From contig CANMIP010000021.1 of assembly GCA_947497945.1 (NCBI GenBank), forward strand, positions 1 through 64,000: a stretch of DNA of 64,000 bases, written 5' to 3'. The notes below the pieces were generated by a model. The model was not told where the DNA came from. It saw only the letters and a list, made by a program, of their open reading frames with translations, and did no database searches. Position 1 is the first letter of the stretch; every line of letters begins with the position of its first letter. Position numbers and translations under genes: made by a program. This document shows positions 1 to 9,786 of the stretch, piece by piece. This stretch comes from an uncultured Tropicimonas sp. Lineage in GTDB: Bacteria > Pseudomonadota > Alphaproteobacteria > Rhodobacterales > Rhodobacteraceae.

Positions 1-99
1 AACGTTGCTCGTTCATTCAAACCTCCATTTTGGAAGTCTGAATCAGAAATCAAACCGAATGGGAATCCTGATTGTCCACAGGCCCTAGAAGCAGCAGAG

Positions 100-1650
100 G
101 TTAGGGCCGAGCCCCTCGGGATGCTCCTGTGCAGACTGTCTCATCCGGTCCGGTTGTCGCCGGTCCTTGTCAGGGCGTAGAGCTGAGTGCCGAGGGCGCC
201 GCAGCAGGAGATCAGGGTGGGGCGTTTCGCGGGAGAAGTGCGGGGCTGCACTTCGTAGGAGGCGCGGATCATCAGCTTCCTTTGCGGCCTGCGGATCAGG
301 CCGATATCAATCTGCTTGCCGAAGCCGTTGCCGCGTGCACCGTCATCCCAGATCTCGTAATCCTTGTTGTTGTTCCAGGTGCAGCCGATGCCATGGTCCG
401 GAAGCAGCCGTTCGGCATTGTCCTGCCGACGTTTCACCGTGTCGGGATTGGTCAAGTCGAGATGACTGCCATAGCCGTCCCAGAAGGCGGAGGTCTGCGG
501 CGTGCCATCCTCGCTACCGGCGATGAACTGCGAACCGGCCTCGGCATATTTCGCGCCCATGGCCTTGGCGCCGGGAACTTGTCGGTGTTCCAGTTGAACA
601 CGGAGCGGCAGCCGGGGCAGGGGCAGGCTGAGGGCGGGGAAACAGGTGACGACGAGCCGCAGCCCGAGCAGCACCGCGTAGAAGGGAAGCATTGGCCGGA
701 TGACCTCGCCAATCTTTCACCTTGCCGACCGAACAGCCGCTGAAGGGCGCCGAGCCGACCGGCGGGGTGCAGATGCCGATACGGAAGTTGAAGGTCATCA
801 TCACGCCGACATGCACCGGGTCCATGCAGAGACCGGTGACGACGGGCAGGAAGATGGGGGTGACGAACAACGGGGGCGGCGTCCTGTCCAGGAAGGTGCC
901 GACAACCAACAGGCAGATCGTGGTCACGAGAAAGCGCAGCAACGGGTCCTCGGTGATTCCGAGTGGCGCGTCCAAGGTCGCGTATGGGATGTCGGCGAAA
1001 GCCTTGGTCCTGGAAATGGAAATGAAGCAGCCGATTATCGGCAGAACGCTGGAGGTGGCAATGGCCGATTCCTGGAGGATCGAGGGTAGTTCGCTGATCT
1101 TGCCTCGCGATACCGGAGCAGGGCGAGGAGCAGCGTATAGACGGCCACGGAGGAAGCCGCGGTCACGGTGAAGGCGCCGACCATGATATTGACGGTCAGC
1201 CCCATCGACAGGCGGAGCGAGGGCGAGACCTTCCCTGTCGCCAGCGACTTGGACCCGAGGTTGAAGCTGCCATAGACCATTTCCACGAATGCGAAGATTG
1301 CGTTGGCACCGATGATCGCGAAACTGACCGTCCGGTGCGTGGTGCCGGTGGTGACCGTCGGCAACAGGTCGATGGCGAGATGGCGAGATGGCGGCGCTGG
1401 CCGAGCCTGTAAGCCGCTGCCAGCAGCGCGACCCGGATGACCAGGAAACGCGCCATTTCGTCGGTCACTGTGCGGATCGTTCCGAGCAGGGAGCGGGAGA
1501 CCACCTGCCAGACGACACAGACCACCAGGACTGCGAAGGCGGCGATAAGGACGGATCCCAGGATCCTGTCGGCGAGGTTGACGATGGCGTCCAGGAATCC
1601 TCGCCCATGCGCCAGGAACAGGGGCGGCTCGAGGCGCCAGAGCATCGGAT
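100..1650 (-). pseudogene. Decayed TRAP transporter remnants (DctQ small permease joined to C-terminal part of DctM), ending in a GH31 alpha-glucosidase fragment
   Basis: Minus-strand pieces in different frames: DctQ-like 'ILGSVLIAAFAVLVVCVVWQVVSRSLLGTIRTVTDEMARFLVIRVALLAAAYRLGQRRHLAI'; DctM C-terminus 'TPIFLPVVTGLCMDPVHVGVMMTFNFRIGICTPPVGS' and 'MLPFYAVLLGLRLVVT'; GH31-like 'FNWNTDKFPAP', 'TSAFWDGYGSHLDLTNPDTVKRRQDNAERLL..HGIGCTWNNNKDYEIWDDGARGNGFGKQID'. Multiple frameshifts; DctM N-terminal half missing. Confidence 0.75.
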
Positions 1651-2099
1651 TTCGACCGCGCCCTGACCCGGAATCGAAACCCGGGCAAAGTCAATCGAAA
1701 TTGGCTGTCCAAAAGCCGAAAAATGAACAACCAGAACCGCAGGGAGTTTCGTTCCACAGTCCCTGCGCGACGTGTCCCCATTGCCGCCTCGCCGATCGTG
1801 GCCGACCTGATCGCCGGCATCAATGCGATGATCGAGACATCCGGCCCCCGGACCCATAGGTCCCAGGAAGGGCAGACGCCTTTCGCATATGGCACAGCGA
1901 GGTCGAACGGTCAGAACCGGCGAAAAAACGCGCTGCAATGCGTTCATGACGAGGCGTATGATCTCCCGTTCAACCGGCAGGATCCGAACCGCGAGGCGCT
2001 CCTCGTCGCCCGTAGCCGCCCCGCGATACCGCTCGACGGGGAGTTGAATTTCTGTGTCGATCTGCTCGCTACCGCGGCTGCGGCGGAAATGGCTCGCCA

Positions 2100-2640
2100 T
2101 GGAGCCCTAGGCGCGAAGCCCCCTGGGATGACGCCCCCCTTGTGGGCGAGACCACGCCCGGGCCTTCCAACTTTCAGATACAGAGGGAGAAATGTTTCAT
2201 TTTCGAAGCATCTGCCTGGCACACACGCCCGCTCGACGTCGAGACGCCCGATGATGGCAGGCGTCGCGTCCTGCGCAACGGCGCGCCGCAATATGACTGC
2301 AAGATCTTTCTCGACGGGGTGTTTCTTGGCAATCGCTTTGGCGGCATCAATCGCGAAGGTCGATGATCGAGACCCGCGAAGCCTGATCCGCGACCTCTTC
2401 GTGCCTCTCGTGCCGGGGGCTGGCGACATCTGGGGCCGGGTTGCCGTGGAGACTGACGGCCCCGCAGCGATCCTCGAAGCCCTGCCTCTGCGCGATTTTG
2501 AAGCGGCCCGGCGCGCCATGTGGCCGCATCTGGAGAATATCCGGCCGACGCTGGTGGCGCTTTCTGATGCCGGGATCCCGAATTCGACGGCCATCGCTGC
2601 ACGCCGGCAAGCCTTGCCGAGCCGGATGACGATCAGGGCA
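2100..2640 (+). pseudogene. Possible remnant of a GntR/FadR-family (FCD domain) regulator
   Basis: Plus-strand peptide 'GPAAILEALPLRDFEAARRAMWPHLENIRPTL' resembles the FCD C-terminal helix pattern (ILEAI..RDPEAARRAMR.HLENVR); no intact ORF with a winged helix. Confidence 0.35.
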
Positions 2641-2891
2641 GGGAGGCGCTGCCCGTGTCTGCCCCGGCCATCTCCCTCCCGCGGACCTGTCGGCTGCGGA
2701 TGGCGACCGCCACGGCCGTCATGGCGGTTTCCCGGCGCGGACCCGCGCAGCCAGTCTCTGCCAATAAAATGTGCAGAAGGCGCGGCCTTCCGGCCAAACC
2801 TCCGCAAAAATCGGCAGCTGCGGCAAAACCCGCTCGCATGGGCGCGGCGGCTGTGTTTGCTGGGGGGCGAAGACGCGCTCAGGGAGAAAAC

Positions 2892-5800
2892 ATGTCGATC
2901 AAGGCCGCCATCCACCACCTGACCCACTATAAATACGACCGGCCTGTCACGCTCGGCCCACAGATCATCCGCCTGCGCCCCGCGCCGCATTCGCGCACCC
3001 GCGTCATCTCGCATTCGCTGAAGGTCTCGCCGGACGGGCATTTCGTCAATCACCAGCAGGACCCCTATGGCAACTGGCTGGCGCGTTTCGTCTTTCCCGA
3101 GCCGGTCCGCGAGTTGAAGATCGAGGTCGACCTGGTTGCGGACATGACGGTCTACAACCCGTTCGACTTCTTCGTCGAGGAGGTCGCCGAGCATCTGCCC
3201 TTCGATTATCCCGACGATATCACCGAGGACCTGTCGATCTACATGTGGCCGGAAGAGGCCGGGCCGAAGCTGAAGAAGCTGATCGAAAGCATTGAATTCA
3301 ATCCCGAAGAGACGACGGTCGATTTCCTCGTCGGGCTGAACATGCGGCTTCAGAAACTGATCAGCTATGTCATCCGCATGGAGCCCGGTGTGCAGACGCC
3401 GGAGGAGACGCTGACGGCAGGCAAGGGTTCCTGCCGCGATACGTCCTGGTTGCTGGTGCAACTGCTGCGCCATCTCGGCATCGCGGCGCGGTTCGTCTCC
3501 GGCTACCTTATTCAGCTCGAGCCGGACTTGAAGGCGCTGGACGGCCCCTCGGGCACGGATCACGATTTCACCGATCTGCACGCCTGGTGCGAGGCCTATC
3601 TTCCCGGTGCCGGCTGGATCGGGCTCGACCCGACCTCCGGCCTGCTGACCGGCGAGAGCCATATCCCGCTGGCCGCCACACCGCATTACCGCAATGCCGC
3701 ACCGATTTCCGGCATGGCGAGCGATGCGAAGGTCGAGTTCGATTTCAACATGACGGTGACCCGCATTGCCGAGCATCCTCGGATTACCAAGCCGTTTCCG
3801 CAGGATAGCTGGGAGAAGCTCGATGCGCTCGGCAAACAGGTCGACGAGGTGCTGGAAGAGGGCGATGTCCGCCTGACCATGGGCGGCGAGCCGACCTTCG
3901 TTTCCATCGACGATTACGAGAGCGACGAGTGGAACACGGCCGCTGTCGGGCCGATGAAGCGGGAACTGGCGGATGAGCTGATCCGGCGCCTGCGCGACCG
4001 TTTCGCGCCAGGGGGCTTTCTGCATTACGGTCAGGGTAAGTGGTATCCGGGCGAGACCCTGCCGCGATGGACCTTCTCGCTTTACTGGCGCCGCGACGAG
4101 CAGCCGATCTGGCGTAACCCGGAGCTGATTGCGAAAGAGGCCGACGACACCAAGGTCGGTCCGGACGAGGCGAAGGCGGTGCTGCGCCATATCGCCGAGA
4201 GCATTGCGGTCGACCCGGATCACGTCCAGCCGGCTTATGAGGACCCGGCGGAATGGATTCTCAAGGAAGGCAACTTGCCGGCCAATGTCAGCCCGGACAA
4301 CCCGAAGCTGAAGGATGCCGAGGCGCGGCACCGGATCACCCGCGTCTTCGAGCGCGGGTTGACCCAGCCCTCGGGCATGGTGCTCCCCGTCCAACGCTGG
4401 CAGACCCGGGCGACGGGTGGCTGGGTGTCTGAACTTTGGCGCACACGGCGTGGAAAACTCTACCTTATTCCTGGTGACAGCCCGGTCGGGTTTCGGCTGC
4501 CACTGGAGGCGCTGCCCTACGTCTCCGTTGGCGCCTATCCCTATAGCTACCCCGCCGACCCGGCGACGCAGGAGGGCGAGCTGCCGGTCTTTGACCCCGA
4601 TGCGCGGGCACGCAACCGGGGCGAACCGGCGGTGACGCCCGGCCACCGGCAGGCTGGACAATTCACCCCCTCCGAGCGGGTGCAGGACCGCAACGCGCAG
4701 CGCGCGACTCCGCTGGACGATACCACGGGCATGCCCACGGGTGGGATCGTGCGGACGGCGATGTCGGTGGAGCCGCGCGACGGACGGCTCTGCATCTTCA
4801 TGCCGCCGACGGAGCGGGTCGAGGATTACCTCGAACTGGTCGCGGCCGCCGAGCAAGCGGCGGAAGATCTTAAGCTGCCGGTCCATATCGAGGGCTACTC
4901 GCCGCCCAATGACCCGCGCCTGAACGTGATCCGCGTGGCGCCCGATCCGGGCGTGATCGAGGTGAATGTGCACCCGGCGCAGAACTGGGAGGACTGCAAG
5001 TCGATCACGCAAGCCGTCTACGAGGAGGCGCGCCAGTGCCGTCTCGGGGCGGACAAGTTCATGATCGACGGGCGGCATTGCGGCACGGGCGGCGGCAACC
5101 ATGTCGTCGTCGGCGGAGCCACACCGCTGGACAGCCCATTCCTGCGCCGCCCGGACCTGCTCAAGAGCCTGATCCTGCATTGGCAGCGCCACCCCTCGCT
5201 CTCCTATCTCTTCTCCGGCCTCTTCATCGGCCCGACCTCTCAGGCGCCGCGCATGGATGAGGGGCGGCATGACAGCCTCTATGAGCTCGAGATTGCGCTG
5301 GACCAGATCCACCCGCCGGGCCATGGCGATGTGCCGCCGCCCTGGCTGACGGACCGCCTGCTGCGAAATATCCTGATCGACGTGACCGGCAACACGCACC
5401 GGGCCGAGATCTGCATCGACAAGCTCTATTCGCCGGACGGCCCGACCGGCCGACTCGGGCTGATCGAGTTCCGCGGCTTCGAGATGCCGCCAGATCCGCG
5501 CATGAGCCTTGCCCAGCAGCTTCTGATCCGCGCGCTGATCGCCCGGATGTGGCAGAACCCGGCCCATGGTGCACCGATCCGTTGGGGCACGCGGCTGCAT
5601 GACCGGTTCATGCTGCCGCATTTCGTCTGGGAGGATTTCCTCGACGTGCTGCGGGACCTGCGCGACCACGGGTTCGAGATGGACTCGGAGTGGTTCAAGG
5701 CGCAGGCCGAGTTCCGCTTCCCCTTCTGCGGCGAGATCGAGGCCGAGGGCGTGCACCTGGAACTGCGCCAGGCGCTGGAGCCCTGGCATGTGCTGGGCGA

Positions 5801-6266
5801 GACCGGCGCCATCGGCGGCACGGTGCGCTACACGGACAGTTCGGTGGAGCGGCTGCAGGCGCAGCTCACCACGACCGACCCGGAGCGCTACGCGGTGACC
5901 TGCAACGGACGCCGTTTGCCGATGCAGGCGACGGGAACGAGCGGGGTCTCGGTCGCGGGGCTGCGCTTCAAGGCCTGGCAGCCGCCCGAGGCGCTGCACC
6001 CGGTGCTGCCGATCAACGCGCCGCTCACCTTCGACATCTTCGACACCTGGACCGGACGGGCGCTGGCGGGCTGCACCTATAGCGTCGCCCATCCCGGCGG
6101 GCGCAACTACGACACCTTCCCGGTCAATGGCAACGAGGCCCAGGCGCGGCGGCTGGCGCGGTTCGCGCCGCACGGGCATAACCCGGGAGCCTACTTGCCC
6201 CCGGCCGAATTGCCCCATAGGGAATTCCCGATGACGCTCGATCTTCGTCGGGCGCCGGGACTTTAA
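2892..6266 (+). CDS. Transglutaminase-like / DUF2126 family protein
   Basis: ORF with start at 2892 after GGGAGAAA; '[38 protein letters not shown]' N-terminal domain, transglutaminase core '[30 protein letters not shown]...[24 protein letters not shown]', then large DUF2126-type region. Confidence 0.9.
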   Translation: MSIKAAIHHLTHYKYDRPVTLGPQIIRLRPAPHSRTRVISHSLKVSPDGHFVNHQQDPYGNWLARFVFPEPVRELKIEVDLVADMTVYNPFDFFVEEVAEHLPFDYPDDITEDLSIYMWPEEAGPKLKKLIESIEFNPEETTVDFLVGLNMRLQKLISYVIRMEPGVQTPEETLTAGKGSCRDTSWLLVQLLRHLGIAARFVSGYLIQLEPDLKALDGPSGTDHDFTDLHAWCEAYLPGAGWIGLDPTSGLLTGESHIPLAATPHYRNAAPISGMASDAKVEFDFNMTVTRIAEHPRITKPFPQDSWEKLDALGKQVDEVLEEGDVRLTMGGEPTFVSIDDYESDEWNTAAVGPMKRELADELIRRLRDRFAPGGFLHYGQGKWYPGETLPRWTFSLYWRRDEQPIWRNPELIAKEADDTKVGPDEAKAVLRHIAESIAVDPDHVQPAYEDPAEWILKEGNLPANVSPDNPKLKDAEARHRITRVFERGLTQPSGMVLPVQRWQTRATGGWVSELWRTRRGKLYLIPGDSPVGFRLPLEALPYVSVGAYPYSYPADPATQEGELPVFDPDARARNRGEPAVTPGHRQAGQFTPSERVQDRNAQRATPLDDTTGMPTGGIVRTAMSVEPRDGRLCIFMPPTERVEDYLELVAAAEQAAEDLKLPVHIEGYSPPNDPRLNVIRVAPDPGVIEVNVHPAQNWEDCKSITQAVYEEARQCRLGADKFMIDGRHCGTGGGNHVVVGGATPLDSPFLRRPDLLKSLILHWQRHPSLSYLFSGLFIGPTSQAPRMDEGRHDSLYELEIALDQIHPPGHGDVPPPWLTDRLLRNILIDVTGNTHRAEICIDKLYSPDGPTGRLGLIEFRGFEMPPDPRMSLAQQLLIRALIARMWQNPAHGAPIRWGTRLHDRFMLPHFVWEDFLDVLRDLRDHGFEMDSEWFKAQAEFRFPFCGEIEAEGVHLELRQALEPWHVLGETGAIGGTVRYTDSSVERLQAQLTTTDPERYAVTCNGRRLPMQATGTSGVSVAGLRFKAWQPPEALHPVLPINAPLTFDIFDTWTGRALAGCTYSVAHPGGRNYDTFPVNGNEAQARRLARFAPHGHNPGAYLPPAELPHREFPMTLDLRRAPGL

Positions 6267-6292
6267 GGCAAGGGCCACGGGCCGGAGGCAGG

Positions 6293-8659
6293 ATGCAGGG
6301 AGAGGGTGGCGATCCGCTGGAGCGGCTGCTTGCGGGCTATGTGCTGCAGGAGGACGTTCCGGACGAGCTCCTGGGAGCGGACGGGCTGGTGCGCCCGGTC
6401 TGGGCGAATTTCGTGCGCCGGCTGGCCTCGATGCCCGAGGGGCGGCTGGCCGAGCGGATCGCCCATGGCGACCGCTACCTGCGCGATGCCGGAGTCTATT
6501 ACCGCCGCTATGGACAGGATGACAACGCGCAGCGCGACTGGCCGCTCTCCCATGTGCCGTTGCTGATCTCGGAAGACGAGTGGAGCGAGATTTCCGCCGG
6601 GCTGGCCGAGCGCGCCGACCTGCTGGAGAAGCTCGCCGCCGATCTCTATGGCGAAAACCGGCTTGTCGCCGAGGGGCATCTGCCGGCCTCGCTGATCGCC
6701 GAGAGCCCGGAATGGCACCGTCCGCTGGTCGGGCAGCGCCCGCGGGACGGGCATTTCCTCGACTTCATCGCCTTCGATATCGGCCGCGGCCCGAAGGGCA
6801 ACTGGTGGGTGCTGTGCGACCGCACGCAATCGCCGTCTGGCGCGGGGTTCGCGCTGGAGAACCGGATCGCCACGACCCGGGTCTATTCCGACATCTTCGT
6901 CGGCGCCAATGTCACACGGCTCTCCAACTTCTTCCGCGATTTCCGGGACCGGTTGATGGGGCTGCGACGGGGCAACCGGGGCCGGGTCGGCATCCTGACG
7001 CCGGGGCCGCTGAACGCGACCTATTACGAACATGCCTATATCGCCCGTTATCTCGGCTTCACGCTGCTGGAAGGCGACGACCTGACGGTGCTTGGCGGAC
7101 AGCTGATGATCCGCACCATCGACGGGTTGCAGCCGATCTCGGTGCTCTGGCGCCGGCTGGACAGCGAATGGGCCGACCCGCTGGAGCTGAACGAGGGGTC
7201 GCATCTGGGCACGCCGGGGATGCTCGGGGCGATCCGCGCCGGCAATGTCTCGATGCTCAACGCGCTCGGCTCGGGCGTGCTGGAAACCCGCGCGTTGATG
7301 GCCTTCCTGCCGCGGCTGAGCGAGCTTCTGGATGGCCGGCCGCTGAGGATGCCCAATGTCGCGACATGGTGGTGCGGCCAGGAGAGCGAGCGGGCGCATG
7401 TGCGCGCCAATGCTGACCAGATGGTCTTTTCCTCGGCCTGGGCCACGGGGCTGGCGCATGAGACCGGCGGGGTGACGCCGCCCGCAACCGGGCTCGACGC
7501 CTGGATCGAGCGGCGCGGGGCGGCGCTGGTGGCGCAGGAGCAGGTGCAGCTTTCGACCGCGCCGGCGCTGATCGACGGCGCGCTGGTGCCGCGCCCGATG
7601 ACGCTGCGGGTCTTCCTGGCGCGGACCGAGAATGGCTGGGTCGCCATGCCGGGCGGCTTTGCCCGGATCGGGCGCTCCGAGGACAGCTCGGCCATCGCCA
7701 TGCAACAGGGCGGCCAGGTGGCCGATGTCTGGGTGATCGGGCGCAAGACGGAGCGCGCCGGGAGCCTGCTGCGCTCGGACGAGAATTTCGAACGCAGCCC
7801 GCCGGCGGCGCTGCCAAGCCGGGCGGCGGACAATCTCTTCTGGCTTGGCCGCTACGTGGAGCGCTCCGAGCACATGGTGCGCGTCCTGCGCGCCCGCCAT
7901 GCGCGGCTGGCCGAGAGCGAGATGCCGGACGCGCCGCTGCCGCTTTTTGCGGCGCGCTATCTCGAAAATCTCGGCTGCACCAGTGTCGAGGCGGTTCCGT
8001 CGGAGCTTGTGGAGTCGGTCTCCGCCGCGCTCGGCTCCGCCGGCCATGTCGCGGATCGCTTTTCCGTCGACGGGATGCTGGCGCTCGCGGACCTGACGCG
8101 GACCGTTCGGGAATTCGCCGAGCGGGTAACGCCGGGCGATGACGCGGCAAGCGCGATGGGCGTGCTGATCCGCAAGCTCAACGGCTTCTCCGGGCTCGTG
8201 CATGACAACATGTACCGTTTCGAAGGCTGGCGCTTCCTGTCCATCGGCCGCGCCCTGGAACGGGCCTCGACCATGAGCACCTGTCTTGCCGTCTTTGCCG
8301 ACGCCTCGGCGCCGGCGGGTGCGCTCGACATGGCGGTCGAGATCTCCGACAGCGTGATGACCCATCACCGCCGCTACACGGTGGCGACCAACCGGGCGAC
8401 GGTGGTCGACCTGCTGGCGCTGGACGAGCTGAACCCGCGCTCGATCCTGTGCCAGCTCAGCGATATCGAGGCCCATCTGGCGCATCTGCCGGGCACGGGC
8501 CAGCACCGGCAGATGACGCCGCTCACGCGGGCGGTCCTGCGGGCGCGCACGGATCTGGCGCTGCAGCTGCCGGACGGGATCAAGACCCGCGACCTGGAGC
8601 GGCTGGGCGACGATATCGCCGGCATTTCGGACCAGCTCACGCTGGCCTATCTGAGCTGA
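6293..8659 (+). CDS. Circularly permuted ATP-grasp protein fused to alpha-E domain (DUF403)
   Basis: N-terminal circularly permuted ATP-grasp-like sequence ('RVGILTPGPLNATYYEHAYIARYLGFTLLEGDDLTV'), C-terminal alpha-E ('PSRAADNLFWLGRYVERSEHMVRVLRARHARL'). Confidence 0.88.
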   Translation: MQGEGGDPLERLLAGYVLQEDVPDELLGADGLVRPVWANFVRRLASMPEGRLAERIAHGDRYLRDAGVYYRRYGQDDNAQRDWPLSHVPLLISEDEWSEISAGLAERADLLEKLAADLYGENRLVAEGHLPASLIAESPEWHRPLVGQRPRDGHFLDFIAFDIGRGPKGNWWVLCDRTQSPSGAGFALENRIATTRVYSDIFVGANVTRLSNFFRDFRDRLMGLRRGNRGRVGILTPGPLNATYYEHAYIARYLGFTLLEGDDLTVLGGQLMIRTIDGLQPISVLWRRLDSEWADPLELNEGSHLGTPGMLGAIRAGNVSMLNALGSGVLETRALMAFLPRLSELLDGRPLRMPNVATWWCGQESERAHVRANADQMVFSSAWATGLAHETGGVTPPATGLDAWIERRGAALVAQEQVQLSTAPALIDGALVPRPMTLRVFLARTENGWVAMPGGFARIGRSEDSSAIAMQQGGQVADVWVIGRKTERAGSLLRSDENFERSPPAALPSRAADNLFWLGRYVERSEHMVRVLRARHARLAESEMPDAPLPLFAARYLENLGCTSVEAVPSELVESVSAALGSAGHVADRFSVDGMLALADLTRTVREFAERVTPGDDAASAMGVLIRKLNGFSGLVHDNMYRFEGWRFLSIGRALERASTMSTCLAVFADASAPAGALDMAVEISDSVMTHHRRYTVATNRATVVDLLALDELNPRSILCQLSDIEAHLAHLPGTGQHRQMTPLTRAVLRARTDLALQLPDGIKTRDLERLGDDIAGISDQLTLAYLS

Positions 8660-8669
8660 GGGGCGGGAT

Positions 8670-9554
8670 ATGCTGTACGAAATCCGGATGAAGCTGAGCT
8701 ATCACTACCCGGTCCCGGCCACCGCCGGGCGGCACCTGCTGAGGCTGATGCCGGCGACGATCGCGGGGGAGCAGCGGCTGGACTCGGCGCATCTGAAGGT
8801 GAAGCCCGATCCGGTGGAATGGCGCGAAAGCGTCGATTTCTTTGGCAATCGCACCGATGATGTCGCCCTCGACAAGCCGCATTCGGAGAGCGTCTTCGAG
8901 ATGTCGGCACGGATCGAGCGGATGGTGGAGGGGCAGCGGATCGACCTCTCGGCCCGCCCGGAGGAGCTTGCGGGCGAGATCACCGCGCAGGCCACGCTGG
9001 CGCCGGATGCCCCGCATCATTTCCTCGGCACAAGCCCCCGGATCACACTGCATCCTGCGATGACCACCTATGGCAGGAAGGCGGCGCGGGGGGCGCAGTC
9101 TGTGCTGGAGATATTCCACGCGCTTGGCCGCCAGATCCATGCCGAGTTCAAGTTCGACCCGGAGGCCACCGAGGTCGACACCCCGGCGCTGGAGGCTTTC
9201 GAGCGCCGCGAGGGCGTGTGCCAGGATTTCACCCATGTGATGATCTCCTGCCTGCGTGGGATGGGGATTCCGGCGGGCTATGTCTCGGGTTTCCTGCGCA
9301 CCGTGCCGCCTGAGGGGCAGGCCCGGCTGGAAGGGGCGGACGCAATGCACGCCTGGGTGCGTGCCTGGTGCGGCGCGCGCATGGGCTGGGTGGAATTCGA
9401 CCCGACCAATGCGCTTGAGGTCGCCAATGACCATGTGGTGATCGCCTATGGGCGCGACTATTCCGACATCGCGCCGGTCAAGGGCGTGATGCGGCTTGCG
9501 GGTGGTCAGAGGACAAGCCAGGCGGTGGATGTGATCCCTCTGGACGCTGGTTGA
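8670..9554 (+). CDS. Transglutaminase family protein
   Basis: 'MLYEIRMKLSYHYPVPATAGRHLLRLMP' N-terminal domain; catalytic core 'REGVCQDFTHVMISCLRGMGIPAGYVSGFL...AMHAWVRAWCGARMGWVEFDPTNAL'. Confidence 0.9.
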   Translation: MLYEIRMKLSYHYPVPATAGRHLLRLMPATIAGEQRLDSAHLKVKPDPVEWRESVDFFGNRTDDVALDKPHSESVFEMSARIERMVEGQRIDLSARPEELAGEITAQATLAPDAPHHFLGTSPRITLHPAMTTYGRKAARGAQSVLEIFHALGRQIHAEFKFDPEATEVDTPALEAFERREGVCQDFTHVMISCLRGMGIPAGYVSGFLRTVPPEGQARLEGADAMHAWVRAWCGARMGWVEFDPTNALEVANDHVVIAYGRDYSDIAPVKGVMRLAGGQRTSQAVDVIPLDAG

Positions 9555-9786
9555 TCTGGGCTTGGAGGTTTTCGAGTCTAGATATAATAATTTTGTCAGT
9601 GGGTTACGGTGAGTATTTGATGTAATCGAACAGATTTGGATCTGCCGTGGTTCCACGGCCTCGGAACGGGCTCCATGCCAACGAGCGCTCTCTTTTCCCG
9701 ACAGGTCCGACCGGACGGGAACCTCAGCCGGTCGGCATGACCAAACCTTCCTTCGCGCCCGCAAAAGGCACGATCCGCAGGATCGT

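Noticed and set aside
1944-6278. 1444-aa minus-strand ORF antisense to the DUF2126/transglutaminase gene
   Set aside because: Shadow ORF of a GC-rich gene; the composition is Arg/His/Pro/Gly-rich with no recognisable domain, while the plus strand has clear family motifs.
6263-8506. 747-aa minus-strand ORF antisense to the ATP-grasp/alpha-E gene
   Set aside because: Shadow ORF; plus-strand product is a clear conserved family.
9640-9720. Possible fifth copy of the dispersed repeat upstream of the RND stop
   Set aside because: Only short GC-rich similarities; lacks the CTCTGATCTTCTTCGGA core.
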